DNA of 64,000 nt from Microbispora sp. H11081 (GTDB lineage: Bacteria; Actinomycetota; Actinomycetes; Streptosporangiales; Streptosporangiaceae), in NCBI RefSeq assembly GCF_012999535.1, contig NZ_JABBWV010000003.1, positions 270,439 through 334,438 on the forward strand. The letters are read 5' to 3'. The translations under genes and the position numbers were made by a program. Below are positions 8,074 through 16,148 of the stretch, piece after piece. Every line of letters begins with the position of its first letter. The first letter of the stretch is position 1. The notes below the pieces were generated by a model. That model saw only the letters and a list, made by a program, of their open reading frames with translations. It was not told the DNA's origin and made no database searches.

Positions 8074-8381
8074 TGGTCGGGTACCACACCCGCTGGGTGC
8101 GACCGGAGGCGCCAGCCGAGGATCCGGAGCGCATCGCCATCCGCGAGGCGCTGGCCTTCGGCAAGGCCTTGTACGACAGGCGCACCGCCCTTGGCCTGAG
8201 CGTGGCGCAACTGGCCGAACGCGCCGGAATGACCGAGGACGACATCGAGTGCATCGAGGAGGGCGGTACGGCACCCACGGTGCCGCTGCTCAGGCTTCTG
8301 GCCGCCGCTCTCGACGCCGACGTCCGCCTGACCCCCGGCCATGACGTGGGGTCCCTGTGGTTCGAGGCGCACGCCGCCTAG
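8073..8381 (+). CDS. HigA-like XRE antitoxin
   Basis: 102 residues from the ATG at 8073, which overlaps the toxin stop (TGATG); a GTG directly before it (8070) is an alternative. A compact helix-turn-helix (about residues 38-92) carries SVAQLAERAGMTEDDIECIE. The protein should bind and neutralise the upstream toxin and repress the shared promoter. Translational coupling keeps the pair in step. Confidence 0.87.
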   Translation: MVGYHTRWVRPEAPAEDPERIAIREALAFGKALYDRRTALGLSVAQLAERAGMTEDDIECIEEGGTAPTVPLLRLLAAALDADVRLTPGHDVGSLWFEAHAA

Positions 8382-8431
8382 TCTCGGCAGTGTGGTCGCG
8401 ACCTCCCTGCCGAGGTCGTCGCGCAAGCGGA

Positions 8432-8463
8432 GCCGGCGCCGGGACGAGGGTCCCGGCGCTGGC
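8432..8463. terminator. strong hairpin between convergent genes
   Basis: GCGCCGGGAC (8436-8445), loop GAGG and GTCCCGGCGC (8450-8459) form a perfect 10-bp stem. It is extendable to 14 pairs with one G-T. It lies between the antitoxin stop and the X-Pro peptidase stop and probably ends both transcripts. Confidence 0.7.
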
Positions 8464-8483
8464 GTCACAGTACGGTCAGAGGA

Positions 8484-10409
8484 TCAGTAGAGCTTGTTGT
8501 CCGGCACCGGCAGGTCGATCTGCTGGGGGCCGTGCCAGGCGCCCTTGTCCTTGGGAATGTCGCCGCCGTTCAGCGCGTGGCCGACGCCGAGCACGAGCGG
8601 GATCTCCACCCGGCTCTTGTGCAGGTCGACGGTGACGGTCGTGCCGGTGGCCCGCTCGCCGCTGTAGTTCGAGTCGGTGCCGGCGATCACCAGCCCGATC
8701 CTGTGGCCCTTCTTGAAGACGTACTCCTGCGGCAGCGTCTTCCACTTGATCTGCGCGTACGTGCCGGGGGTCAGCGGCGACGACTCGGAGAGCGAGGCGT
8801 GGTTCTGCGCGTCGACCCAGCCGCGGGCCACGATCTCCAGCGGACGCGTCGCCAGGTTGGTGACGACCTTCCGGTAGCAGCCGTCGTCGGCGGCGGTGCT
8901 GTCGCCGTGGCAGTCTTCCTCGGTGAGGGTGGTGATGCCCTGCCCACGGCGCCAGTCGACCCGGGTGTCCTCGCCGAAGTCGACGAGAAGCGCGGTCAGG
9001 TTCGAGGTCGGCTTGTCGAGTGACACTCGCAGGTCCACCTCGGGCGTGCCCGACATGCGCAGGTCGCGCGGCAGCTCACCGGTGGTGAAGGCGATGCGTC
9101 CCGGCTTGGCCGTGCCGACGTCGGCGACCATCGCGTCCTCCGACTGACGGATGTCGGTGAAGCTCGCGGTCTCGCCGTTCTTGCCGGGCTTGAGGTTCAG
9201 CGAACCGTCGGCGGACGGGCGGAAGAAGTGGGTCGAGGCGGCCGGCGTGGGCCAGTCGCTCTGGGTGACCCACTGGGCCGGGCCGACCTGCACGTCGGCG
9301 CGCGGCTCCCGCATGATCCCGTTGTCCACGCCGAGCAGCCAGCGGTCGAACCAGCGGTGCAGCGTGTCGACCCACAGGTCACGGCGCCCCTCGAAGTCGA
9401 AGGGGTCCACGTGCTGGTACTGGCCGACCCAGATCTTGCGCGGCACGTTCCGGTCGGCGAGCCCCTGCCACCACTCCGAGAAGTTGTCGGGCTTGACGTT
9501 CAGGTCGTTGACCGTGTGCACGACGAAGACGCTGGCGCGCACCTTCGAGGTGTCGCCGAGCGACCCGGCGATGTAGTCGCGCTCGGCCCAGAAGCCGTTG
9601 TAGTTCCCCGTGGTGTCGTCGGCGTCGACGTCCAGCTGTGCCCGCTTCGCCGCGCACTTGGCGGCCGGGTCGGTGTCGATGACCCGGGACAGGTACGACA
9701 TGTAGTTGTAGTTGTAGATCACGCCGTTGGAGCGCTGGTACTTGTACCAGGAGCTGATGGCGGAGATCGGGACGATCGTCTCCAGGCCCTCGACCCCGGT
9801 CGCCGCGACCCCGTTGGCCAGCGTGCCGTCGTACGACTTGCCGATCATGCCGGCCTTGCCGGTGCTCCAGTCGGCGACCGCAGGGGAGCCGTCTTCGCGG
9901 TAGGCGGGGGCGCGGCCGTTCAGCCAGTCGATGACCGCCTTGCCGCCCAGCACGTCGGCCTTGCCGCCCACGTCGGGGCAGCCGTCGGACTTCGTGGTGC
10001 CGACCATGTCGACGTTGAGGACGGCGTACCCGCGCGGCACGAAGTAGTTGTCGTAGTACAGCGGGAACTTGAGGGGCTCGCCCGCCGCGTCGTACGTCTT
10101 GCGCTCGGACTCGTTGCCGCGCCCGGAGTTGTCGTAGTAGGGGCTCTCGTCGATGATCGAAGGCACCTTGAGCCCCGGTCCCGACTCCCTGGGCCTGATG
10201 ATGTCGACCCTGACCCGGTCGAGGCGGCCGTCGGAGTCGCTGTCGACACTCGACTCGACGTAGACGTGCTCGCGAATGGCGTCGGCGTAGGAGAAGACCG
10301 GCTGGCTGCGGCCCTGGTCGATGGTGATGGCGGGGCCGTCGGCCGCATGGGCCGGTACGACGCCGATCGCGGTCAAGGCGATGGCGGCGAGGGTTGCTCG
10401 TACGAGCAC
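8484..10409 (-). CDS. secreted X-Pro dipeptidyl-peptidase / CocE-NonD family hydrolase
   Basis: 641 residues. The N-terminus is a Sec signal peptide (MLVRATLAAIALTAIGVVPAHA, split by type: basic start, hydrophobic core, AHA cleavage site near residue 22). The S15-type alpha/beta-hydrolase core carries the nucleophile motif GKSYDG (Ser in GxSYxG). The C-terminal third is the jelly-roll domain typical of X-Pro dipeptidyl-peptidases and cocaine esterase. It should act outside the cell, releasing X-Pro dipeptides or cleaving esters. Length fits the actinomycete X-Pro aminopeptidase-like group. Upstream (10410-10553) there is no gene. Confidence 0.92.
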   Translation of the reverse strand: MLVRATLAAIALTAIGVVPAHAADGPAITIDQGRSQPVFSYADAIREHVYVESSVDSDSDGRLDRVRVDIIRPRESGPGLKVPSIIDESPYYDNSGRGNESERKTYDAAGEPLKFPLYYDNYFVPRGYAVLNVDMVGTTKSDGCPDVGGKADVLGGKAVIDWLNGRAPAYREDGSPAVADWSTGKAGMIGKSYDGTLANGVAATGVEGLETIVPISAISSWYKYQRSNGVIYNYNYMSYLSRVIDTDPAAKCAAKRAQLDVDADDTTGNYNGFWAERDYIAGSLGDTSKVRASVFVVHTVNDLNVKPDNFSEWWQGLADRNVPRKIWVGQYQHVDPFDFEGRRDLWVDTLHRWFDRWLLGVDNGIMREPRADVQVGPAQWVTQSDWPTPAASTHFFRPSADGSLNLKPGKNGETASFTDIRQSEDAMVADVGTAKPGRIAFTTGELPRDLRMSGTPEVDLRVSLDKPTSNLTALLVDFGEDTRVDWRRGQGITTLTEEDCHGDSTAADDGCYRKVVTNLATRPLEIVARGWVDAQNHASLSESSPLTPGTYAQIKWKTLPQEYVFKKGHRIGLVIAGTDSNYSGERATGTTVTVDLHKSRVEIPLVLGVGHALNGGDIPKDKGAWHGPQQIDLPVPDNKLY

Positions 10410-10553
10410 GGAGATCCTCCAGAAGTGGTGCGGAAGTCTCCGTAAATCTCCATGCGTGCCTAGATGTCGACAAGATCCCTTTATGTGATCGACATGACCT
10501 TGGTCCTTTTGTGTGACAAGAGTGACCTCTGGGGGTCAAGAAGGTTAGGAGGT

Positions 10554-10625
10554 CCTCGCCGGCCGGGCTCGAACCGGCGACCACCCGGGCCCGAGCCGGG
10601 CGCTCTACCACTGAGCTACGGCGAG
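10554..10625 (-). tRNA. tRNA-like gene A, anticodon CGG (Pro), atypical
   Basis: Read on the minus strand it folds into a formally perfect cloverleaf. The acceptor is CTCGCCG/CGGCGAG (7 pairs), the D-arm GCTC-AGTGGTA-GAGC and the anticodon arm CCCGG-CTCGGGC-CCGGG (anticodon CGG, G37). The T-arm is GCCGG-TTCGAGC-CCGGC. The discriminator is G, whereas bacterial tRNA-Pro normally has A73, and no CCA is encoded, unlike the tRNA-Lys and tRNA-His of this window. It shares almost its whole T-arm and acceptor with element B 18 nt upstream. It may be a functional minor tRNA-Pro, a decayed copy or a non-translating tRNA-like RNA. Confidence 0.7.
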
Positions 10626-10643
10626 GCCGCTCCATCGCATGGG

Positions 10644-10712
10644 CACCGCCGGCCGGGCTCGAACCGGCGTCCACCCGGAGAGCCGGGCGTTCTACCGCTG
10701 AACTACGGCGGG
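10644..10712 (-). ncRNA. tRNA-like element B with collapsed anticodon loop
   Basis: Minus-strand cloverleaf. The acceptor CCCGCCG/CGGCGGT has 6 pairs and a C1/T72 mismatch. The D-arm is GTTC-AGCGGTA-GAAC, and the T-arm GCCGG-TTCGAGC-CCGGC is identical to element A. The anticodon arm is CCCGG-CTCT-CCGGG, so the loop has only 4 nt instead of 7 and cannot read codons in the normal way. The discriminator is G and there is no CCA. Compensated D-arm changes relative to A (GTTC/GAAC versus GCTC/GAGC) show that the arm is kept paired. It lies 44 nt after the stop of the unrecognised gene on the same strand. Confidence 0.6.
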
Positions 10713-10756
10713 GCCGGGGGCCAGTCTGCTCGACCGTTCCCCGGCCGCGCCACGGA

Positions 10757-12178
10757 TTAATCCGCGTCCAGGGCCGGGGGCAGGTCACCGGTCACGACGC
10801 CGGCCTGGAGTCCGTGCAGGGCGTCCGGCGCCAGGGCGGGCCTGACGGGCCTGCCGCTGAACACCCCGGCGCGGCGCAGCAGGGCCGCCCACACAGGATC
10901 GGCGACAGCGACCCCGTGCACCAGTTCGGGGGTGGGCCGGAACACCGCGACACGGCGCTTGGGCGCGGGCGCCGTCCAGCCCGACTTCTCCGGGTCGAGC
11001 CCTGCCGTACGGCAGGCCGCCTCGACATCCGCACGGGTGGAGTGCGCCGTGCCGTCCAGCACCTCCCAGGGTGGCGGCAGCGCGGCCCAGACACGGGTGC
11101 CGGGATCGACGTCGCCGCCGGTCGAGCGATGCCAGGCCGCGAGATCCGCGGCCATCAGCCGCATGGCCTTCCCGGGGCAGGACGCGTCGAGCAACTCCAG
11201 GGCATCCAGCGAAGCGAGGCACGCGAGCCACCCGGCGCGGGCGGCGTTGTAGGCCCCTGCCAGAGCGTTCCAGGTGCTGGAGTCGTCACCGGGCCGGACG
11301 ACCATCGTCGCCCGATCCGTGGTCGACCGCCAGCGCCGGCCCAGGAGCCCGCCGCTGTGCCGCATGACCGCGGACCACTGACCGAGCAGCCGTCCCCGCT
11401 CCTCGTCGGTGAGACGGTCCAGCACGTCGGGCGTGGGCCGGGCCTGCGCGATCATCCACCAGTCCGTGTCGTCTCCGCACCGGCGGAGCAGCACCTGCGC
11501 GATCTCGTCGAAGGGGTTGTCCCGGCCGAAAAGGCTGAACTCGCGGCGCAACTTGCGGCGCGCGGTGTAGTACGCCACGAAGCAGGCGGCGTCCGGGTCC
11601 TTGAGGAACCTGTCGAGCGGGATATCCGCGGCGAAGCCGGTGGCACCGATCAGCAGCAGCCGTCGCTTGTCCTGCTCGATTTCGAGTGTGCCCGCCTTCT
11701 CGGCGATGCGGCGCAGCATCCGGAACCGGCGGTTGTACTGCCGCTTCGACAGGTCCATCCCGGCGGCCTCCCGTGCCTCGCGGTTGAGCCGGTCGGCCAG
11801 GAAGTCGCTCCGGTCGGGCGTCCATCCGATCGAGCGCCCGGCCGCGCCCGCGTACGCCCGCAGGGACTCGGGGTCGTCGGGGTCCACCTCCGCCGGTCCG
11901 TCGAACAGGCGGGCGGCCACCGCCACCTGGCGCGCTCCGCCGACGGGGCGCGCGTAGTCGTCCGACATGGAGGTGAACCACGCGGAGCCGCGCGAGGAGT
12001 GCCGCGCGGCACGGGCGATCACGTTGCGCTCGCGGCCCGTCAGCCGTTCCGAGAGCGCCTGGAGGACCAGCTCGGCGACGTCCTCCGGTCGGTAGCGGCG
12101 GTCCAGCGAGCCGTGCAGCTCGGCCAGCGCCTTCCGGGGGGAGCGCTCGGAACCCTCGCGGTGCGTCATGCCCGCCAT
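10757..12178 (-). CDS. unrecognised actinobacterial protein next to tRNA-like genes
   Basis: 473 residues from the ATG at 12178; an ATG at 12169 is an alternative and neither has a clear ribosome-binding site. I do not recognise a catalytic family. It has no signal peptide or membrane segment and is soluble, helical, and rich in Arg, Trp and Ala. A basic segment (about residues 135-160, SKRQYNRRFRMLRR) could bind nucleic acid. Tryptophan-rich conserved-looking stretches are STWNALAGAYNAARAGW and WAALPPPWEVL, and the C-terminus has FRPTPELVHGV. Two tRNA-like elements follow on the same strand. A GNAT gene is divergent from it with 93 bp between. Its function is unknown; the tRNA-like neighbours are the best clue. 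Confidence 0.75.
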   Translation of the reverse strand: MAGMTHREGSERSPRKALAELHGSLDRRYRPEDVAELVLQALSERLTGRERNVIARAARHSSRGSAWFTSMSDDYARPVGGARQVAVAARLFDGPAEVDPDDPESLRAYAGAAGRSIGWTPDRSDFLADRLNREAREAAGMDLSKRQYNRRFRMLRRIAEKAGTLEIEQDKRRLLLIGATGFAADIPLDRFLKDPDAACFVAYYTARRKLRREFSLFGRDNPFDEIAQVLLRRCGDDTDWWMIAQARPTPDVLDRLTDEERGRLLGQWSAVMRHSGGLLGRRWRSTTDRATMVVRPGDDSSTWNALAGAYNAARAGWLACLASLDALELLDASCPGKAMRLMAADLAAWHRSTGGDVDPGTRVWAALPPPWEVLDGTAHSTRADVEAACRTAGLDPEKSGWTAPAPKRRVAVFRPTPELVHGVAVADPVWAALLRRAGVFSGRPVRPALAPDALHGLQAGVVTGDLPPALDAD

Positions 12179-12271
12179 GATGTCCGCCCTGCCTGCCCGG
12201 AATCGATCGGTTATCCGGCAGCCCCGAAAAGGCGTTGGGGGCACGGGCCGGGACGGAGGAGACTGCGGCGT

Positions 12272-12802
12272 ATGGAGACGATCTCGGCGGCGCGGCTCAC
12301 ACTCCGGCCGCTGACCGCGCAGGACGCGGACGAGATGGCGGAGGTGCTGGCGGGGGAGGAGCTGTACGCCTTCATCGGCGGAGCCGCGCCCACCCTGCCG
12401 GAACTCCGTGCCAGGTATGCCGCGTTCGAAGCCCGCCGCTCCCCGGACGGGCGGCAGGAATGGCTCAACTGGATCGTCCGCCGCACCGGCGACGGCAGGG
12501 CGGTCGGCTACGTCCAGGCGACCGTGGTGGACGAGGGGCGGCGGGCCGAGGTGGCGTGGGTCGTGGGGACCGCCTGGCAGGGCCGGGGGTACGCGACGCG
12601 GGCCGCAGGCGCGCTGGCCGGATGGCTCCGCGGCAGGGGAGTCACCCGCATCGAGGCCCACATCCATCCCGATCATCAGGCATCCATGACGGTGGCCGGC
12701 CGGATCGGCCTGCTGCCCACCGGCCACGTCGAGGACGGCGAACGCCTGTGGGCCTGGGAACGGCCGGTCCGCGTCGCCGGCCTTCACTCCACGGCCGGGT
12801 AG
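12272..12802 (+). CDS. GNAT family N-acetyltransferase (RimJ/RimL-like)
   Basis: 176 residues. GGAGGA lies about 11 nt before the ATG at 12272. Acetyltransf_3-type sequence: N-terminal TISAARLTLRPLTAQDADEM, then the acetyl-CoA-binding beta4-alpha3 region VAWVVGTAWQGRGYATRAAGAL (the Q/R-x-x-G-x-G/A core is QGRGYA). The C-terminal HIHPDHQASMTVAGRIGL is typical of RimJ/RimL-like enzymes, which acetylate protein N-termini or small amines. It is divergent from the unrecognised gene that precedes the tRNA-like pair, so a shared control region is possible. Confidence 0.92.
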   Translation: METISAARLTLRPLTAQDADEMAEVLAGEELYAFIGGAAPTLPELRARYAAFEARRSPDGRQEWLNWIVRRTGDGRAVGYVQATVVDEGRRAEVAWVVGTAWQGRGYATRAAGALAGWLRGRGVTRIEAHIHPDHQASMTVAGRIGLLPTGHVEDGERLWAWERPVRVAGLHSTAG

Positions 12803-12805
12803 CCG

Positions 12806-12823
12806 GGGCCCAAGGCCGGGCCC
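12806..12823. terminator. short hairpin between convergent genes
   Basis: GGGCCC, a 6-nt loop and GGGCCC lie just after the GNAT stop and upstream of the convergent decarboxylase-family stop at 12845. The stem is only 6 bp. Confidence 0.4.
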
Positions 12824-12844
12824 TCGGCGTACGCCCGTCCCCGC

Positions 12845-13294
12845 TTACCAGGTCTTGCCGGCCTGCTCCCGGATGGTGTGGTTGATGCGGTTGAAGAAGC
12901 CGGTCAGCGCGACGTTCAGGATGATGGCGGAAAGCTGCTTGTCGTCGAAGTGGGCGGCGGCGGCGTCCCAGATCTCGTCGGTGACGCCCGGGGCGCCGTC
13001 CTGGATCCGGGTGGCGGCCTCGGCCAGCGCGAGCGCCGCCCGCTCCCTGTCGGTGAAGAACGGCGTCTCGCGCCACGCGACCACGTTGTGCAGCCGCTCG
13101 TCGGTCTCTCCGTGCTTCTTCGCCGACGCGACGCCGGCGAACACGCACGGGGCGCAGCCGTTGATCTGGCTGGCGCGCAGGTGGACCAGTTCGAGCACGA
13201 GCGGGTCGACGCCACCGGCCTGGATCGCCTTGTTCAGGTGCTGGATCGCGGTGAAGACGTCGGGGCTCACCGTGCTCTTCATGCGTGCTTCCAT
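12845..13294 (-). CDS. carboxymuconolactone decarboxylase / AhpD-type protein
   Basis: 149 residues. AAGGAG precedes the ATG at 13294 by 8 nt, which favours it over the ATG at 13282. The AhpD-like CxxC redox motif is present in NGCAPCVFAG with a downstream KKHGETDERLHNV helix. The family has alkylhydroperoxidase or lactone decarboxylase activity. The gene is divergent from an ECF41-type sigma factor. Carboxymuconolactone decarboxylases are among the standard neighbours and targets of ECF41 sigmas, so it is probably transcribed by that sigma. Confidence 0.93.
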   Translation of the reverse strand: MEARMKSTVSPDVFTAIQHLNKAIQAGGVDPLVLELVHLRASQINGCAPCVFAGVASAKKHGETDERLHNVVAWRETPFFTDRERAALALAEAATRIQDGAPGVTDEIWDAAAAHFDDKQLSAIILNVALTGFFNRINHTIREQAGKTW

Positions 13295-13319
13295 CGTTGC
13301 TGCTCCTTCATCGGTTACC

Positions 13320-13345
13320 TGTGACCGTCCGGGCCCGTCATCACA
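13320..13345. promoter_or_regulatory. dyad in the ECF41/AhpD divergent promoter region
   Basis: TGTGA (13320-13324) and TCACA (13341-13345) flank a central GGGCCC, giving a 26-bp dyad between the two divergent starts. It is a candidate regulator or sigma target site. ECF41 promoters are described with a TGTCACA-type -35; the nearest sequence here is GGTCACA read on the minus strand, so the match is imperfect. Confidence 0.4.
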
Positions 13346-13377
13346 CATGACGGAGCAGAGCCGAGGAAGGTAACGAC

Positions 13378-14256
13378 ATGTCCCACAACAGCCCCGCGGA
13401 CCGGGTGGCCGACGCGTTCGAGGCCGAGCGCGACCGGCTGCACGCCGTCGCCTACCGGATGCTCGGATCGCACGCCGACGCCGAGGACGTGGTCCAGGAG
13501 GCATGGCTGCGGCTCTCCCGGCAACACACGGCGACGATCCACAACCTCGCCGGCTGGCTGACCACGGTGGTCGGCCGCATCAGCCTCGACGTCCTGCGAT
13601 CGCGTCAGACGCGCGCCGAGGCGTCCTACGACACCTGGCTGCCCGAACTCCTGGTGAAGGGCGACGACGGCCCCGCGCCGGAGGACGACGTGACGCTCGC
13701 CGACTCGGTCGGGCTCGCGCTTCTCGTCGTCCTCGAGTCGCTCAGGCCGGACGAGCGGCTGGCTTTCGTGCTGCACGATCTGTTCGCGGTGCCGTTCGAC
13801 GAGATCGGCCAGATCCTCGGCAAGTCCACCGCCGCCGCCAAGATGCTCGCCAGCCGCGCCCGCGGGAAAGTGCGGGCGACCGAGCGGCAGACCGCCGTGG
13901 GACAGGAGCAGCGCGAGGTGGTCCGAGCGTTCCTGGCGGCTGCTCGCCATGGCGACTTCGAGGGGTTGCTGCGCGTGCTCGACCCCGAGGTGAGGCTCAC
14001 CGCGGAGACTCCCGATGGTGTGGTCGTCACCCTCGGCGCCACCGCGGTCGCCGCCGGCGCGCGACTGTCCGGCGGCGGAGCCGCGCGCAGGCGCATGGTG
14101 CTCGTCGACGGCCTTCCCGGAATCGTGTCCTGGCGGGAGGACGGCTCTCCGCTCTCGGTCGTCTCGTTCACCGTCGCCGATGGCCGGATCACCGGCATCA
14201 CGGTCGTGACCGACCCTGCCAGGCTCGCGTCGCTGGACATGCCGGATCCGGAGTGA
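13378..14256 (+). CDS. RNA polymerase ECF41-type sigma factor (SigJ-like)
   Basis: 292 residues; GGAAGG lies 7 nt before the ATG. Sigma region 2 (about 10-75) contains YRMLGSHADAEDVVQEAW, and region 4 (about 115-165) has DERLAFVLHDLFAVPFDEIG with the HTH KSTAAAKMLASRAR. A C-terminal SnoaL/NTF2-like extension (about 180-292) follows, which in ECF41 factors replaces an anti-sigma factor and modulates activity. The conserved DGGG-type motif of the extension is degenerate here (TPDGVVVTLGA), which may alter autoregulation. The divergent AhpD-type gene is the expected target. Confidence 0.93.
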   Translation: MSHNSPADRVADAFEAERDRLHAVAYRMLGSHADAEDVVQEAWLRLSRQHTATIHNLAGWLTTVVGRISLDVLRSRQTRAEASYDTWLPELLVKGDDGPAPEDDVTLADSVGLALLVVLESLRPDERLAFVLHDLFAVPFDEIGQILGKSTAAAKMLASRARGKVRATERQTAVGQEQREVVRAFLAAARHGDFEGLLRVLDPEVRLTAETPDGVVVTLGATAVAAGARLSGGGAARRRMVLVDGLPGIVSWREDGSPLSVVSFTVADGRITGITVVTDPARLASLDMPDPE

Positions 14257-14335
14257 GACGCCATCAGGTGCCGGAGGACTGCGCGTGGTGCGGCCTGATT
14301 CGATGGAGCTCTGAGGCGTTCCTGGGGAGGCGGGC

Positions 14336-15307
14336 ATGGAGACGGCGGAGTGGTACAGGTACTTCGCGGAGCGCGAGGTCAGGGGGCACAGCCCGGTCTA
14401 CGAGGCGCTCGCCCTCGGGATCGCCGCCGACAGCGGGCTGATCGAACTGATCGACGGCCTGCCGGGGCCGAAGCGGCAGCCGAACCTGCTGCTCGCGGCG
14501 GTGCGCCACCTCGGCGGGCCGTACGACGAGTTCGGCGCCTTCCGAGAGTGGACCGTACGCCACTGGGGTGAGGTGCGGGAGACGGTGCTCGCCCGGAGGA
14601 CGCAGACCAACGAGGTGGGCAGGTGCGCGAGCCTGCTGCCGGTGCTGGCGGCGCTGCCGCAGCCGCTGGCCCTGGTGGAGGTGGGCGCGTCGGCGGGGCT
14701 GTGCCTCTACCCCGACCGCTACCGCTACCGGTACGACGACGGCCCCGAGATCGGGCCGGCGGAAAGCCCGGTGCTGCTCACCTGCCGGACGAACGGCAGG
14801 GTGCCGGTGCCCGAGCGCCTGCCCGAGGTGGTGTGGCGGGCCGGGCTGGATCTCGACCCCGTCGACGTACGCGACGACGAGGCGGTGCGCTGGCTGGAGT
14901 GCCTGGTCTGGCCGGGGCAGGAGGACCGGGTGGCGCGGCTGCGCGGGGCGGTGCGGATGGCGAGGCGGGACCCGCCGCGCCTGGTGCGCGGGGACGCCAT
15001 GGCGGCCCTGCCCGGTCTCGTCGCCGCCGCGCCCGCCGGGGCGACGGTCGTCGTCTTCCACAGTGCGGTCATGCCCTACCTGGACGCCGAGGCGCGGGAC
15101 CGCTTCGTGGCCCTCGTACGGGGTCTGCGGGCAGGGGGCCTGCCGGTGCGATGGATCTCCAACGAGGGCTCGCCCCGGCTGCCCGAGTTGGCCGCGAAGC
15201 TGACGTCCGGCCTGCCGGACGGACGGCTGGCGTTCCTGCCCGCGCTCGACGGGGAGCCTCTCGCGATGGCGGGGCCGCACGGCGAGTGGCTCGACTGGCT
15301 CGCCTGA
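14336..15307 (+). CDS. DUF2332 domain-containing protein
   Basis: 323 residues; GGGGAGG precedes the ATG. The protein spans the whole DUF2332 family, with WYRYFAEREVRGHSPVYEAL at the N-terminus, EVGASAGLCLYPDRY (a SAM-methyltransferase-like glycine-containing loop) in the middle and VFHSAVMPYLD near residue 240. The fold looks like a class I methyltransferase, but no function is established. The 33-nt gap to the downstream methyltransferase suggests co-transcription. Confidence 0.9.
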   Translation: METAEWYRYFAEREVRGHSPVYEALALGIAADSGLIELIDGLPGPKRQPNLLLAAVRHLGGPYDEFGAFREWTVRHWGEVRETVLARRTQTNEVGRCASLLPVLAALPQPLALVEVGASAGLCLYPDRYRYRYDDGPEIGPAESPVLLTCRTNGRVPVPERLPEVVWRAGLDLDPVDVRDDEAVRWLECLVWPGQEDRVARLRGAVRMARRDPPRLVRGDAMAALPGLVAAAPAGATVVVFHSAVMPYLDAEARDRFVALVRGLRAGGLPVRWISNEGSPRLPELAAKLTSGLPDGRLAFLPALDGEPLAMAGPHGEWLDWLA

Positions 15308-15340
15308 GGAGGCCCGCCGGGCTGGCGGATACTCGGGATC

Positions 15341-16081
15341 ATGACGGTTTACGACGAGATCGGCATGACCTACGCCGCCGTACGCAGACCCGACCCGAGG
15401 CTCGCGGCCCGGATCACCGCCGCGCTCGGGGACGCCGCGACGGTCGTCAACGTGGGGGCGGGCACGGGGTCGTACGAACCCCGGGCGACCCTCCTCGCGG
15501 TCGAGCCCAGCACGGTGATGATCGCCCAGCGGCCGCCGGGGTCGGCCCCCGTCGTCCGGGCCAGGGCCGAGGCCCTGCCCCTCGCGAGCGGCGTGGCCGA
15601 CGCCGCCATGGCCCTCCTGACCGTGCACCACTGGGCGGACCTCGCGGCCGGGATCGCCGAGATGCGCAGGATCGCGCGGCGCCGCGTGGTGATCCTCACC
15701 TGGGATCAGGAGATCAGCCGTGACTACTGGTTCCTCAGGGAGTACCTGCCCGAGGGCGCGGCGCTGGACGACGCCCGCGCCGCCTCGATCGCCGATCTCG
15801 CCTGGCTGCTCGGCGGCGCGCGGGTCGAGGCCGTGCCCATTCCGCACGACTGCACGGACGGGTTCGGCGCCGCCTACTGGCGCAGGCCGGAGGGCTACCT
15901 CGATCCCCTGGTCAGGTCGGGCATGTCGGTGCTGACCCAGCTCGACCAGGGGGTCGTGTGGCCGGCCCTGGACCGGCTCGCCGCCGACCTGGAGTCGGGC
16001 CGCTGGCACGAGCGCCACCGCGACCTGCTCGGGCTGGAGGAGTTTGACGCCGGATACCGGCTGCTCGTCGCCGACCTGTGA
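15341..16081 (+). CDS. class I SAM-dependent methyltransferase
   Basis: 246 residues. Motif I is VVNVGAGTGSYEP (about residues 36-48), the acidic end of strand 2 is AVEPSTVM, and the Methyltransf_11 core ends with LLTVHHWADLAAGIAEMRR. It should transfer a methyl group to a small molecule, identity unknown. GATACT lies 7 nt upstream of the ATG and there is no Shine-Dalgarno, so it may also be expressed from a leaderless internal promoter. Confidence 0.9.
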   Translation: MTVYDEIGMTYAAVRRPDPRLAARITAALGDAATVVNVGAGTGSYEPRATLLAVEPSTVMIAQRPPGSAPVVRARAEALPLASGVADAAMALLTVHHWADLAAGIAEMRRIARRRVVILTWDQEISRDYWFLREYLPEGAALDDARAASIADLAWLLGGARVEAVPIPHDCTDGFGAAYWRRPEGYLDPLVRSGMSVLTQLDQGVVWPALDRLAADLESGRWHERHRDLLGLEEFDAGYRLLVADL

Positions 16082-16148
16082 GAGGGCGTGGCATCCGTGC
16101 GCGGGAGGGGTAAGGACATCCTGGGAGGGCCATCGAGGAGGCCGTGTC

